Shown: piece by piece, positions 8,128 through 16,425 of the stretch
Numbering within the stretch: the first letter of the stretch is position 1
Layout of the letters: each line of letters begins with the position of its first letter
Assembly (NCBI RefSeq): GCF_003814875.1
Contig: NZ_RKQF01000001.1
Location: 10,416,001-10,480,000, forward strand
DNA: 64,000 nucleotides
Direction of reading: 5' to 3'
Source: Streptomyces sp. Ag109_O5-1
GTDB taxonomy: Bacteria; Actinomycetota; Actinomycetes; Streptomycetales; Streptomycetaceae
Translations under genes and position numbers: made by a program
The notes under the pieces: model-generated
Databases searched by the model: none
Told to the model about the DNA's origin: nothing
Seen by the model: only the letters and a program-made list of their open reading frames with translations

Positions 8128-8762
8128 ATAAGGGAAACGGCGCACCAGCAAATTGCCCCGCTCCGCCGCGTACCCGTTGACAGTCCAGCAGAGCGTTCGG
8201 CGCACTCGCGGACTGAGTCGGTTCACGTATTCAGATCCCCCACGGGAGGATCGCGCAGTTCTGTCTGGGGATCAGCCGGGCCAAGTGGTGGCCGACCTCG
8301 CACGTTGCCCAGGGCGGGCAGACGCCGGTCCAGAGCGACGTTACGGCTCCATGAGTTGGTCCTCGCGGCGGCTTCCCGAGCCGTCGTCCGGGGGGCGCTG
8401 TTCGCGGGTGCGCGGACATCCCAGGCCTACATCGGGACTTCCCAGGCATGTGCCACGCGCCGTCCTTGTGGAGACTCCACAACCGGGAGTGTGGTGAGTC
8501 TTCTTCCTAAGAGGGCGGGGATCTGCCATTGCCGAGGGATGGCCGACTCGGCGGCGACTCGCGGCGCGAGTTCGGAAGCGCGGAAGCGAGGGGGACGCGG
8601 GTAGGGCGAGCGGAGCCCTCTGCAAGGACCTGACTACCCGTCAGTAAAGTCAGCATTGGGTCAGCAGGTCAGCGGGCATCAGGGCTGCCGCTGGTCAGCA
8701 AAAGGTCAGCATCGGTCGTGGGGAGTCGGTTCGGCGTGGCGCAGAGTTCGTTGCCCAGGGGG
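8128..8762. other. Integrase upstream region with repeated GGTCAGCA-type motifs
   Basis: No gene is recognisable in these 635 bp. From about 8464 to 8671 the sequence resembles 16940-17137 in the same orientation. Shared blocks include TTGTGGAGAC, CTCGCGG.GCGAGT and ACCCGTCAGTAAAGTCAGCA. Between 8650 and 8715 the octamer GGTCAGCA or a close variant appears at least five times. Such iterated short motifs beside an integrase gene are a usual arrangement for arm-type integrase or excisionase binding sites. That role is inferred, not shown. Confidence 0.45.
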
Positions 8763-8850
8763 ATGGGGTCGTTCTTCAAGGAGTGCGGGCATCCGCAGTC
8801 GCGGTGGGCGAAGTGCCCCCACCCCTACGCGGTCCGGTACCGGTCGGCCG

Positions 8851-10270
8851 GTCATGTCCCGCGAGGTGGTGTAGTCACGGCAGCTGTTTCGGTTCCGGTT
8901 GTGGGGTGATTTCGGGTTCGGCCGGCTTGGTGGTGAAGAGCTCGGCCATGGAGGCTTCGGAGAAGTAGCGGCGGTCGAAGACCTGCCATTCGTCGTGGAG
9001 TTCGGCCAGGACCGCGGCGGCGAGCCGGTCAAGGGCGGCGGGGTTGGGAAAGACCTGGACGACGTCGGCCCGCCGTTTGATCTCCCGGTTCAGCCGCTCC
9101 AGCGGGTTGGTCGACCAGATCTTCTTCCAGTGCGCCGGCGGGAAGTCGGCGAACGCGGTGATGTCCGTTGCCGCATCCAGCAGCATCGTCTTGACCTGCG
9201 GGAACTGCCGTCCGAGCATGTCGGCGACCACGTTCAGTTGGGTGCGCACCTGCTCACCGGTGGTCTGCGCGAAGATGGTGCGGATGGTCGCGGCGACCAT
9301 CTCCCCGGAGCCCCTTTCGATCACCGAGAACACGTCCCGGACGAAGTGAACCCGGCACCTTTGCCAGGCCGCACCGAGGAAAACGGTGCGGATCGCGGCC
9401 ACCAGACCGCTGTGGCTGTCGGAGATGACCAGCTGGACGTTCTCCAGGCCGCGGGCCCGCAGCGAGCGCAGGAACTTCGTCCAGAACGGCTTCGACTCAC
9501 TGTCGCCGACCATCAGCCCGAGGATCTCGCGGTGTCCGGTGGCGGAGATCCCGGTGGCGATGACCACGGCCTGGGAGACGATCCGGTGGTTGACCCGGGC
9601 CTTGCAGTAGGTGGCGTCCAGGAAGACGTAGGGGAAGACGGTGTGCTCCAGCGGCCGCTCCTTGAACGCGGTCAGTTCTTCGTCCAGCTCACCGCAGATG
9701 CGGGAGACCTCGGACTTGGAGATCCCGCTGTCCGCACCGAGTGCTTTGACCAGGTCGTCGACCGAGCGGGTCGAGACACCATGCACGTATGCCTCCATCA
9801 CCACGGCGAACAACGCCCGGTCGATCCGCCGCCGGCGTTCCAGCAGCGACGGGAAGAATGACCCGCTCCGCACCTTCGGGATCTTCAGGTCCAGATCGCC
9901 GGCCTGCGTGGTCAGCACCCTGTCCCGGTGCCCGTTGCGCCAGGTCGTGCGCGTCTGGGAGTGCTCGCGCGGCGCGGCACCGATCACCTCGGTGGCCTCG
10001 GCCTCGATCAGCTCCTGCAGGATGCGCTCGCACACCACCCTGATTGCTTCAACTCCATCGGCCCGACGTAGTGACTCAAGCAGCCGCATCAGCTCAGACT
10101 GGGACAAGGCCATCGCGTGCTCCTCCGGTCGAACTGCCCGTTCACCAGAGAGACTTGCGCGATGGCCTGCCCTTGTTCAGGGAGCATGCACCGCCGGCGG
10201 ATGCACGCCCCGAGCAGACACCCGCGCGTTCCGGGACCCTGCCCGGCTACACCACTTCACGGGACGCCAT
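8851..10270. mobile_element. IS256-family-type insertion sequence inside the integrase gene
   Basis: The element is bounded by imperfect inverted ends of about 24 bp (GTCCCGCGAGGTGGTGTAG on the left; the right end complements to GTCCCGTGAAGTGGTGTAG). It is flanked by a perfect 10-bp direct repeat, CGGTCGGCCG, at 8841-8850 and 10271-10280. The family's usual target duplication is 8-9 bp, so one or two of the ten matches may be chance. The 1,420-bp length and intact transposase indicate a fairly recent insertion compared with the decayed host gene. Confidence 0.88.
8875..10113 (-). CDS. IS256 family transposase
   Basis: The 412-residue protein has the mutator-type DDE layout. The first Asp is in YVFLDATYCKARVN, the second in LVISDSHSGLVAAI, and the Glu in STNPLERLNREIKRR, with CRVHF between them. 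The N-terminal half carries the zinc-free helical domain and RNGHRDRVLTTQAGDLDLKI. Length and motifs match full-length active IS256 transposases and no disruption is visible. It moves its element by a copy-out mechanism giving 8-9 bp target repeats. It lies antisense to the integrase gene it interrupts. Confidence 0.93.
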   Translation of the reverse strand: MALSQSELMRLLESLRRADGVEAIRVVCERILQELIEAEATEVIGAAPREHSQTRTTWRNGHRDRVLTTQAGDLDLKIPKVRSGSFFPSLLERRRRIDRALFAVVMEAYVHGVSTRSVDDLVKALGADSGISKSEVSRICGELDEELTAFKERPLEHTVFPYVFLDATYCKARVNHRIVSQAVVIATGISATGHREILGLMVGDSESKPFWTKFLRSLRARGLENVQLVISDSHSGLVAAIRTVFLGAAWQRCRVHFVRDVFSVIERGSGEMVAATIRTIFAQTTGEQVRTQLNVVADMLGRQFPQVKTMLLDAATDITAFADFPPAHWKKIWSTNPLERLNREIKRRADVVQVFPNPAALDRLAAAVLAELHDEWQVFDRRYFSEASMAELFTTKPAEPEITPQPEPKQLP

Positions 10271-11137
10271 CGGTCGGCCGCCGGCAAGCAGGTGGAAGAG
10301 TCCGGGTTCGCGAACAAGGACTTGGCCATCGAGCGCTTGACGGAGGTCTACAAGGAGAAGCGGACGGCGAAGCAGGGGCGGCCGAAGGCGGAGCGTATCC
10401 GGAAGTACGGGGCGATGCGCTTCGCGGACTACGCTGAGGAGTGGAAGGTTGGCCAGCGGCATTTGGCTGTCCAGTCGGTCAAGCACCTCGACTCGCTGCT
10501 GGAGCACCATCTCTACCCCGCACTTGGCAGCCGGCGGATGAACTCCGTCGACCACAAGGTCGTCGACGGATTTATCCGCACCATGGAACGCAACGGGTCG
10601 GTCTGGCCACCCAGTCCAACGCCTTCGACAAACTGCGCGCGATCCCCCTCGATGCTCAACGTCTCGGCATCTACCCTGAGAACCCCGTGGCCGGGGTCAA
10701 GGCGCCGCAGTACGACCCCGCGCGCGCCGTCATCACCTCCCCGGAGCAGTTGCGCGGGATACGTACCGCCGGCGACGACGCGTTCATGCTGATCGTCGAC
10801 TTGATGAGCGGCTGCGGCCTGCGCAACGGTGAAGCGGCCGCGGTGAACCTCGGCAACATCGTGGCCGACGACGTGTACCGGGTCAGCGAACAGGTCATGA
10901 TGGCCACCCGGGAGTACGGACCGCTCAAACACCGGAAGCCGGGGGAGTACCGTGACGTTCCCCTGCCGGCCCGGGTCAGGGAGACGATCGAGTGGTATGC
11001 CGAGAGGCACGGAACGGTCGACGGCTACCTGCTGCGCCAGGCAACCGATCCCAGCCGGCCGTACCAGCACTACGCGATGGACAATCAGTGGCGGCGGATC
11101 CGGGCGCCAGGCACGGGGCCGGCCAGCGTCTCGCACC

Positions 11138-11302
11138 CGACCGGTCCGTGCTCGCCTGTCGGGTCCTCGAACCCGACCGGTGGTGCCGCCGCTGCGGTGG
11201 CGAGGGGACCGTGCGTGACACGGTGACCAGGCGGCTCGCACATGAGCCGCTCGGCTGGCGGCCCACGACGTTGACGGTCACGATCCGCCGCTGCATCGCG
11301 TG
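11138..11302 (+). pseudogene. N-terminal scrap of an ISL3-family transposase
   Basis: The plus-strand frame gives DRSVLACRVLEPDRWCRRCG, then GEGTVRDTVTRRLAHEPLGW and RPTTLTVTIRR. The CRxxEPDxWCRxCGxEGxxRDTxxRxLAHEPxGWRPT pattern is the zinc-binding N-terminus of ISL3 transposases. Homology ends shortly after RR, where a second cysteine pair would be expected. The fragment begins close to the point where the integrase breaks off (11107), so an ISL3 insertion followed by deletion may have removed the integrase 3' end. Confidence 0.7.
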
Positions 11303-11397
11303 GTCCCTGTCGCTCGAGGTCCCGACAGCGGATGACAGTTGCTGACCGGTCTCGTGTCGCCGGACGAGGACGGCGATCACAGCGATCCGGATTTCCC

Positions 11398-11877
11398 TCA
11401 GCCAGGACCTTCTGCGTTTTCGAGCTTGGCCCAAATCCGGGTGATGGCAGCAATGTCATCGTCGTCGAGGGGATCGACAAAGTATTTCTTGACCGAATCC
11501 TCGAAAGTTCGTCTGACCGACTCGGCGAACTGCCGTCCGCTTTTGGTGAAGCTGATGAGCGACACCCGCCCGTCGCCTTGGTCGGCGCCACGCTGGAGGT
11601 GCCCGGCATCGATCAGATTCTGGACCAACCGTGATGCTCGAGTGGGGCTCACGCTGACAAGTTCGCCAGACAGAACTCGAACCGACTGAGGCTCGGTTTC
11701 CAGGAGCCAGCACAGGATCTCGACGGTGCTGAACGAGATCTTGTGCTGGTCCATCAGCGCGGCGTCGATCCGCCCGGTAACTGTGGAGTGGGTGAGCAGC
11801 AGCGCAAACCAGCCCTTGACCTGGTCCGGGGAAATGATGCGCGGTTGCGACACGGGTGCCTTCACACCCAGCAGCAT
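11398..11877 (-). CDS. MarR-family transcriptional regulator
   Basis: The 159-residue product has the winged helix-turn-helix of MarR proteins: ALMDQHKISFSTVEILCWLL, then LSGELVSVSPTRASRLVQNL as the recognition region, and DQGDGRVSLISFTKSGRQF as the wing (usual form D.RD.R...V.LT..G). ATG 11877 (MLLGVKAPVSQPRI) is preferred; a start at 11922 would extend the protein across a perfect 12-bp palindrome that is more likely an operator. It is divergent from the SDR gene at 12070, the usual layout for a MarR protein controlling itself and its neighbour, probably in response to a phenolic or electrophilic ligand. Confidence 0.85.
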   Translation of the reverse strand: MLLGVKAPVSQPRIISPDQVKGWFALLLTHSTVTGRIDAALMDQHKISFSTVEILCWLLETEPQSVRVLSGELVSVSPTRASRLVQNLIDAGHLQRGADQGDGRVSLISFTKSGRQFAESVRRTFEDSVKKYFVDPLDDDDIAAITRIWAKLENAEGPG

Positions 11878-11906
11878 ACCCGAAAACTGAGTGCCCTCCC
11901 ACTTAG

Positions 11907-11918
11907 GTGCGCGCGCAC
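11907..11918. promoter_or_regulatory. Candidate MarR operator palindrome
   Basis: GTGCGCGCGCAC is a perfect 12-bp palindrome 30 bp upstream of the preferred marR start and about 150 bp before the divergent SDR gene. A possible -10 (TGATAT at 11924-11929) follows on the plus strand. Position suggests an operator, but alternating GC is common by chance in this genome. Confidence 0.35.
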
Positions 11919-12069
11919 GCATCTGATATGGTGAGCATGTAGTCGCGAGCGGGAGAACAGTCCCGTTTGCGGAGCGCTTCGCACAACCGGCGCGTACTCG
12001 CCGGCCCGCGTGCCCCGCAGGGTCGGCGCACCGTTCGGCCGTTCGGCCGACAGAAGGATGAAGGTCAAC

Positions 12070-12804
12070 ATGCCCAAGCTTGATGGCAAGGTCGCCGTGA
12101 TCACTGGAGCAACCTCTGGGATGGGCTTGGCGACGGCCAAGTTGTTCGTGGCCGAAGGCGCCGACGTGCTCATCACCGGACGAGACAGGCGCAGGCTGGA
12201 TGAGGCGGTCGCCTCCATCGGCCACAACGTGACGGGCGTCCAGGCGGACTCGGGAAATCTCGACGACCTGGCTCGCTTGGCCGAGACCGTGCGGGAGCGT
12301 CACGGACGAGTCGACGTCCTCTTTGCGAGCGCCGGCCTCGGATCGGTTTCGGACCCGCTGGGAAGCATCACCCCGGATACGTTCGATGCGCTGGTGGGCG
12401 TGAACTTCCGCGGCACTGTGTTCACCGTTCAGTACCTGCTGCCGCTGATGAGCGACGGTGCGTCGATCATCCTGAACGGCACGACCAGCGCGACCAAGGG
12501 CATTCCCGGTGCCGGGGTCTACTCGGCGAGCAAGGCCGCCGTGCGTTCACTCGCCCGCACCTGGGCCGCGGAGCTGAAGGTCCGCGGCATCCGGGTGAAT
12601 GTCGTCAGTCCCGGTTCGATCGACACCGCGCTCTTCAGCACCGTATCCCCCGAGATTCGGGAGCAGATCACCGCCGCCATCCCGCTGGGACGGCTGGGAA
12701 GCAGCGAGGAGATCGGGGCTGCTGCGCTGTTCCTGGCCTCCGCGGACGCCAGCTTCATCACCGGCGCAAACCTGGTCGTCGACGGCGGGTTCAGCCAGAT
12801 CTAG
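12070..12804 (+). CDS. SDR-family NAD(P)-dependent oxidoreductase
   Basis: The 244-residue product is a classical short-chain dehydrogenase. The TGATSGMG cofactor loop is near residue 12, a NNAG-equivalent ASAG near 87, the catalytic Ser in ILNGTTSATKG, and Y-x-x-x-K in VYSASKAAVRSLA. It ends LVVDGGFSQI. The Asp/Arg pattern after strand 2 (ITGRDRRRL) suggests NADPH preference. ATG 12070 has a purine-rich ribosome site (GAAGG) about 6 bp upstream; an in-frame ATG at 12058 is less well placed. The substrate is unknown. Its neighbours are the divergent MarR gene and two flavin/F420-type genes, so it probably belongs to an inducible detoxification group. Confidence 0.88.
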   Translation: MPKLDGKVAVITGATSGMGLATAKLFVAEGADVLITGRDRRRLDEAVASIGHNVTGVQADSGNLDDLARLAETVRERHGRVDVLFASAGLGSVSDPLGSITPDTFDALVGVNFRGTVFTVQYLLPLMSDGASIILNGTTSATKGIPGAGVYSASKAAVRSLARTWAAELKVRGIRVNVVSPGSIDTALFSTVSPEIREQITAAIPLGRLGSSEEIGAAALFLASADASFITGANLVVDGGFSQI

Positions 12805-12832
12805 CAGCGAGCGACGACCAGAGAGGCGCCTC

Positions 12833-13009
12833 ATGTCGGCGCTCCGACCTGGCTACTTCCAGGGCGTGCTGCGTTACTCGCCGATCACGACTGGCGTCGC
12901 GTTCCTGCCGCTGATGCTCTGCGGCGCCCTGATCCGCGGCGGCACCAGCCTTCATCACGAGGCCGGCCAGCCCGAGCCTCTCGACGGAATCGTCAGCGCC
13001 CTGATCTGA
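12833..13009 (+). pseudogene. Short remnant resembling an MFS exporter segment
   Basis: The frame from ATG 12833 reads GYFQGVLRYSPITTGVAFLP followed by LMLCGALIRG. QGVLRYSPITTGVAFLPL matches the QxVLGYSPLxTGLAFLP segment of the DHA2 (EmrB/QacA) family of the major facilitator superfamily. The remaining 25 codons have no membrane character. An entire exporter would need over 450 residues, so this is a deletion scar between the SDR and LLM genes. It may indicate that an exporter was once part of the MarR-controlled operon. Confidence 0.4.
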
Positions 13010-13077
13010 CGACACGCCGTCGGCGACGACGTCGCGCGTCGCGGCTGACCACACACGAACGACTGAAGGAGACGTCG

Positions 13078-13932
13078 ATGCCTGACTATGGTCATCCCCT
13101 GCGTTTCGCAACATTCATCGGTCCCACGAACTCCCCGGCGACCCGTCCGGTCGAGTTGGCGCAGCTCAGTGAGCGGCTCGGTTTCGACTTCGTGACCTTC
13201 CAGGATCATCCCTACCAGTCGAGCTTTCTCGATACCTGGACTCTGCTGAGCTGGGTGGCCGCGCGGACCGAGCGCATCGGTCTGTCTGGCAATGTGCTCA
13301 ACTTGCCGCTGCGTCAGCCCCCCGCCGTGCTCGCCCGCGCGGCCGCCAGCCTCGACCTGCTCTCCGGTGCTCGGATCAGTCTCGGGCTCGGGGCCGGCTT
13401 CTACTGGGATGCGGTGCAGGCGATCGGCGGACGTCGATTGACCCCGTTGCAGTCAGTGGCGGCGTTGGGCGAGGCGATCGACGTGATCCGCGGGGTGTGG
13501 GACGCCGACGGGCCCGGACGACTGGATGTCGACGGGGAGTTCTATTCGGTCCACGGCGCCGAGCGCGGACCCGCGCCCGCACACGAGATCCCGATCTGGC
13601 TCGGAGCCCACAAGCCGAAGATGCAGGCCCTGGTGGGACGCAAGGCCGATGGCTGGTTGCCGTCGCTGCCGGTCCTGGAGCCAGGCGGCCTCCAGAAGGG
13701 AAACGCGATCATCGACGACGCCGCGCGGGCCGCTAACCGCGACCCCCGCGAGATCACCCGGCTGCTGAACATCTTCCCGAGTCAGCAGACCGTGGAGGCA
13801 CTGGCCCAGATGGCCGTCGAGGACGGTGTCAGCGTCTTCATCCTGGCCAGCGACGACCCGGACGTACTCGAACGCTTCGCCGCGGAAACGATCCCCGCCG
13901 TACGCGAACACGTCGCCCGCGAACGCTCTTAG
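13078..13932 (+). CDS. LLM-class flavin/F420-dependent oxidoreductase
   Basis: The 284-residue product has the bacterial luciferase-like TIM barrel pattern: LAQLSERLGFDFVTFQDHPY, then WVAARTERIGLSGNVLNLPL, LSGARISLGLGAGFYWDAVQ, IWLGAHKPKMQALVGRKADG and a C-terminal QMAVEDGVSVFILAS. These match F420- or FMN-dependent monooxygenase/reductase members. A strong ribosome site (GAAGGAG) precedes ATG 13078. The neighbouring F420-dependent NADP reductase-like gene downstream makes F420 the likelier cofactor. The physiological substrate cannot be read from sequence. Confidence 0.88.
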   Translation: MPDYGHPLRFATFIGPTNSPATRPVELAQLSERLGFDFVTFQDHPYQSSFLDTWTLLSWVAARTERIGLSGNVLNLPLRQPPAVLARAAASLDLLSGARISLGLGAGFYWDAVQAIGGRRLTPLQSVAALGEAIDVIRGVWDADGPGRLDVDGEFYSVHGAERGPAPAHEIPIWLGAHKPKMQALVGRKADGWLPSLPVLEPGGLQKGNAIIDDAARAANRDPREITRLLNIFPSQQTVEALAQMAVEDGVSVFILASDDPDVLERFAAETIPAVREHVARERS

Positions 13933-14031
13933 CACTCCGCCCCGCGCGGCCAGTGCTCTCGACGCAGCCCACCACACCGGCAAGACCCCTATGACCCAGC
14001 AGTTGATCGATAGACAGCAAAGGAAAACGTC

Positions 14032-14649
14032 ATGACCACCATCAGCATCATCGGCTCGGGCAACATGGCCACCGCCATCGGCACCCGGGCGGCGAAGCAC
14101 GGCCACACCATCGAGCTCATGAGCCGCAACACCGTCAAAGCTCAGGCGCTGGCCGACCAGATCGGCAATGGAGCCACCGTGGGCGTGTTCGGTGCAACGC
14201 CGGCAGGTGACATCGTCATCGTGGCCGTCCCGTACACCGGCGCAGTCGACGCGGTCATTCGCTACGACGGCGCGTTGGCCGGCAAGATCCTCGTCGACAT
14301 CTCCAATCCCTTCAACGCCGACGCCGACGGGCTCGCGACCGTCTCAGGCCGCTCGGCGGCCCAGGAGATCGCCGCTGCCGCCCCCGAGGGCACACCGGTC
14401 GTGAAGGCGCTGAACTCGATATTCGGCCACGTCCTCGCTCACGACAAGCCCCTGGACGCGTTTCTTGCCGGCGACGACGCCGAGGCGAAGGCCCAAGTCG
14501 CGGCGTTTCTGGAGAGCATCGGCTTGCGGCCTCTCGACGCCGGAGGGCTCCAGATGGCGTCGGTCCTCGAATGGACCGGCCTCCTGCTCATGGGGCTGGC
14601 CCGCCACGGCGCCGGCTTCGACATCGCCCTCGGCGCAGAAGTCAACTGA
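14032..14649 (+). CDS. F420-dependent NADP oxidoreductase-like protein
   Basis: The 205-residue protein begins TISIIGSGNMATAIGTRAAK, a Rossmann loop (GSGNMA) typical of NADPH:F420 oxidoreductase-type proteins. VPYTGAVDAVIRYDGALAGK, LVDISNPFNADADGL and VKALNSIFGHVL follow in family order. The usual role is transferring hydride between NADP(H) and a deazaflavin or related partner in the cytoplasm. It lies 100 bp after the LLM gene in the same direction, with an AAAGGA ribosome site, so it could reduce F420 for that enzyme. Some relatives lack F420 activity, so specificity is uncertain. Confidence 0.85.
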   Translation: MTTISIIGSGNMATAIGTRAAKHGHTIELMSRNTVKAQALADQIGNGATVGVFGATPAGDIVIVAVPYTGAVDAVIRYDGALAGKILVDISNPFNADADGLATVSGRSAAQEIAAAAPEGTPVVKALNSIFGHVLAHDKPLDAFLAGDDAEAKAQVAAFLESIGLRPLDAGGLQMASVLEWTGLLLMGLARHGAGFDIALGAEVN

Positions 14650-14762
14650 ACACATGGCTGTCTCGGCTGCCCCGTGCTGATCGGGTGAGGCAGATGGACG
14701 GACGTGTGACTGGTACGGCCTCTGTGATTCGAGGGCGACCGGTGTTCAAGGACGTCGTTCCT

Positions 14763-16425
14763 AGCCTCGCGCTTTCATGAAGCGGGCTGTCCGGCAGGCG
14801 GTCAGGAAAGCAGAAAGTGCCTCTGGCCAGCAAGAATGAGGATTGTCGAGGTCCTTGTTCCTGCCACCGCCGGAGGCACTTCCCAGGTGAAGCACTCTAT
14901 CGGGTCCTACCCCCGCGTCCGTGTCCAGGACGACGGCCGCCAGGTCGTCTCCCAGGCAGGGTCGGTCCAGCTCGTCGAATCGGTCCGCAAGACCGGTCTT
15001 GACCAGGCCATATCCAAGGCTCTGGCTCCGTGGCGCAAACCGCGGGCCGTCCACGGCCCCGGCAAGGCCCTCCTGGACGTCACCCTGGCGGTCGCACTGG
15101 GCGGGGACTGCCTCGCGGACGTCGCGATGCTGCGGTGTGAGCCGGCCGTCTTCGGCCCGGTCGCCTCCGATCCGACCATCTTCCGCCTGATCGACACCCT
15201 CGCCGCCTCCGGCGACAAAGCCCTGCAGGCCATCCGGTCCGCACGCTCCGAAGTGCGCCAGTGTGCCTGGTCGTTGGCCGGTAAGGACGCCCCGGACGCC
15301 GACGGCCAGGTCGTCATCGATCTCGACGGTGTCCTCGTGATCGCCCACTCCGACAAGGAAGACGCGGCCCCGACCTGGAAGAAGACCTTCGGCCATCACC
15401 CCTGACGGCCTTCCTCGACCACGGACCAGACAGAACCGGTGAACCCGTCGCCGCCCTCCTCAGGCCGGGAAACGCGGGCTCGAACACGGCAGCCGACCAC
15501 ATCACCACCGCCCAACTCGCCCTGGCCCAACTGCCGAAGCACCACCGGCGGGGACGGCAGACCCTGATCCGCACGGACTCCGCCGGCGGCACCCACGACT
15601 TCGTTTCCTGGCTCGCCCAGCGGGGGCGCTGGCTGTCGTACTCGGTCGGCATGGTGATCACCGAAGCGATCCACGAACACGTGCTGAAGGTCCCCGCCTC
15701 AGCCTGGACACCGGCCGTCGAGACCGACGGTGAGTCCCGTGACGGGGCCTGGGTGGCCGAACTCACCGGCAAGCTCCTTAACGGCTGGCCCAAGGGCATG
15801 CGTCTGATCGTCCGAAAGGAACGCCCCCATCCCGGCGCCCAGTTGAGGATCACGGACGCGGACGGCATGCGGATCACATGCTTCGCGACCACCCCCCCCG
15901 ACCGGCCGATCGCCGCCCTCGAGTTACGTCACCGGCTGCGGGCCCGGGCCGAGGACCGGATCCGGGCCGCCCGGGCCACCGGCCTGCGCAACCTGCCCCT
16001 GCACACCACAGCCCAGAACAAGGTCTGGCTGGAGATCGTCCAGATCGCCCTCGAGCTGCTGGCCTGGATGTCCATGCTCGCCCTCACCGGCAAGGCCCGC
16101 CTCTGGGAACCCCGCCGACTGCGATTCCGCCTGTTCTCCGCGGCCGCTCAGCTCGTCACCACCGGCCGGCGCAGGATTCTCCGCCTCACCCGGCACTGGC
16201 CCTGGACCCGCGAGATCACCGCAGCCCTCGAACGGCTCGCGCTGCTGGCCACCCTCGGCTGACCAGCAACGTCCACCGTCCCGACGACAACATCGCCCGT
16301 CCCGGGCAGTGGAACCCGGCGCCCACCCGATGCGACGACCGGGCCGCTGGCCTGCCCACGGTCAGCTCCGGAAAGCGACAGGGCCCACCGACTCCGTCGG
16401 CGGACCCTCAGGAAAGATCGAGGCT
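14763..16425. mobile_element. IS1380-family-type insertion sequence with inverted ends
   Basis: The left end begins AGCCTCGCGCTTTCATGA at 14763; the complement of the right end (16408-16425) reads AGCCTCGATCTTTCCTGA. The two share about 15 of 18 positions. The 1,663-bp length and internal transposase fit IS1380. The 4 bp outside each end (TCCT and GACA) do not match, so no target duplication remains. The right end touches the first repeat of the relic CRISPR array. Confidence 0.75.
14836..16262 (+). pseudogene. IS1380 family transposase, frameshifted
   Basis: The first frame (MRIVEVLVPATAGGTSQVKH onward) contains the first catalytic Asp in VVIDLDGVLVIAHSDKEDA and ends prematurely in KKTFGHHP at 15404. 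Coding continues one frame over as LTAFLDHGPDRTGEPVAALL, with the second Asp in LIRTDSAGGTHDFV. It proceeds through KVWLEIVQIALELLAWMSML to a stop at 16262. The intact family reads KTFGHHPL.AFLDHG without a break, so a single-base deletion near 15400 has split the gene. The element is therefore probably immobile unless helped in trans. A sequencing error at a C-rich run is possible. Confidence 0.85.

Larger units (their letters stand above)
8763..11107 (+). pseudogene. Tyrosine integrase gene split by an insertion sequence and frameshifted
   Basis: The gene starts at ATG 8763 (MGSFFKECGHPQSRWAKCPH, then PYAVRYRSA), a zinc-finger-like N-terminus typical of actinobacterial integrases. At 8850 an IS256-type element intervenes. 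Coding resumes at 10281 with AGKQVEESGFANKDLAIERL, the arm-binding domain (MRFADYAEEW) and the core domain. A frameshift lies near 10590 (TMERNG continues in the next frame as VGLATQSNAFDKLRA). The box I arginine is visible in SGCGLRNGEAAAV. The frame then ends in RPYQHYAMDNQWRRIRA at 11107, where homology stops, so box II and the catalytic tyrosine are missing. The product would have integrated and excised the element; the gene is now dead three times over. Confidence 0.85.
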
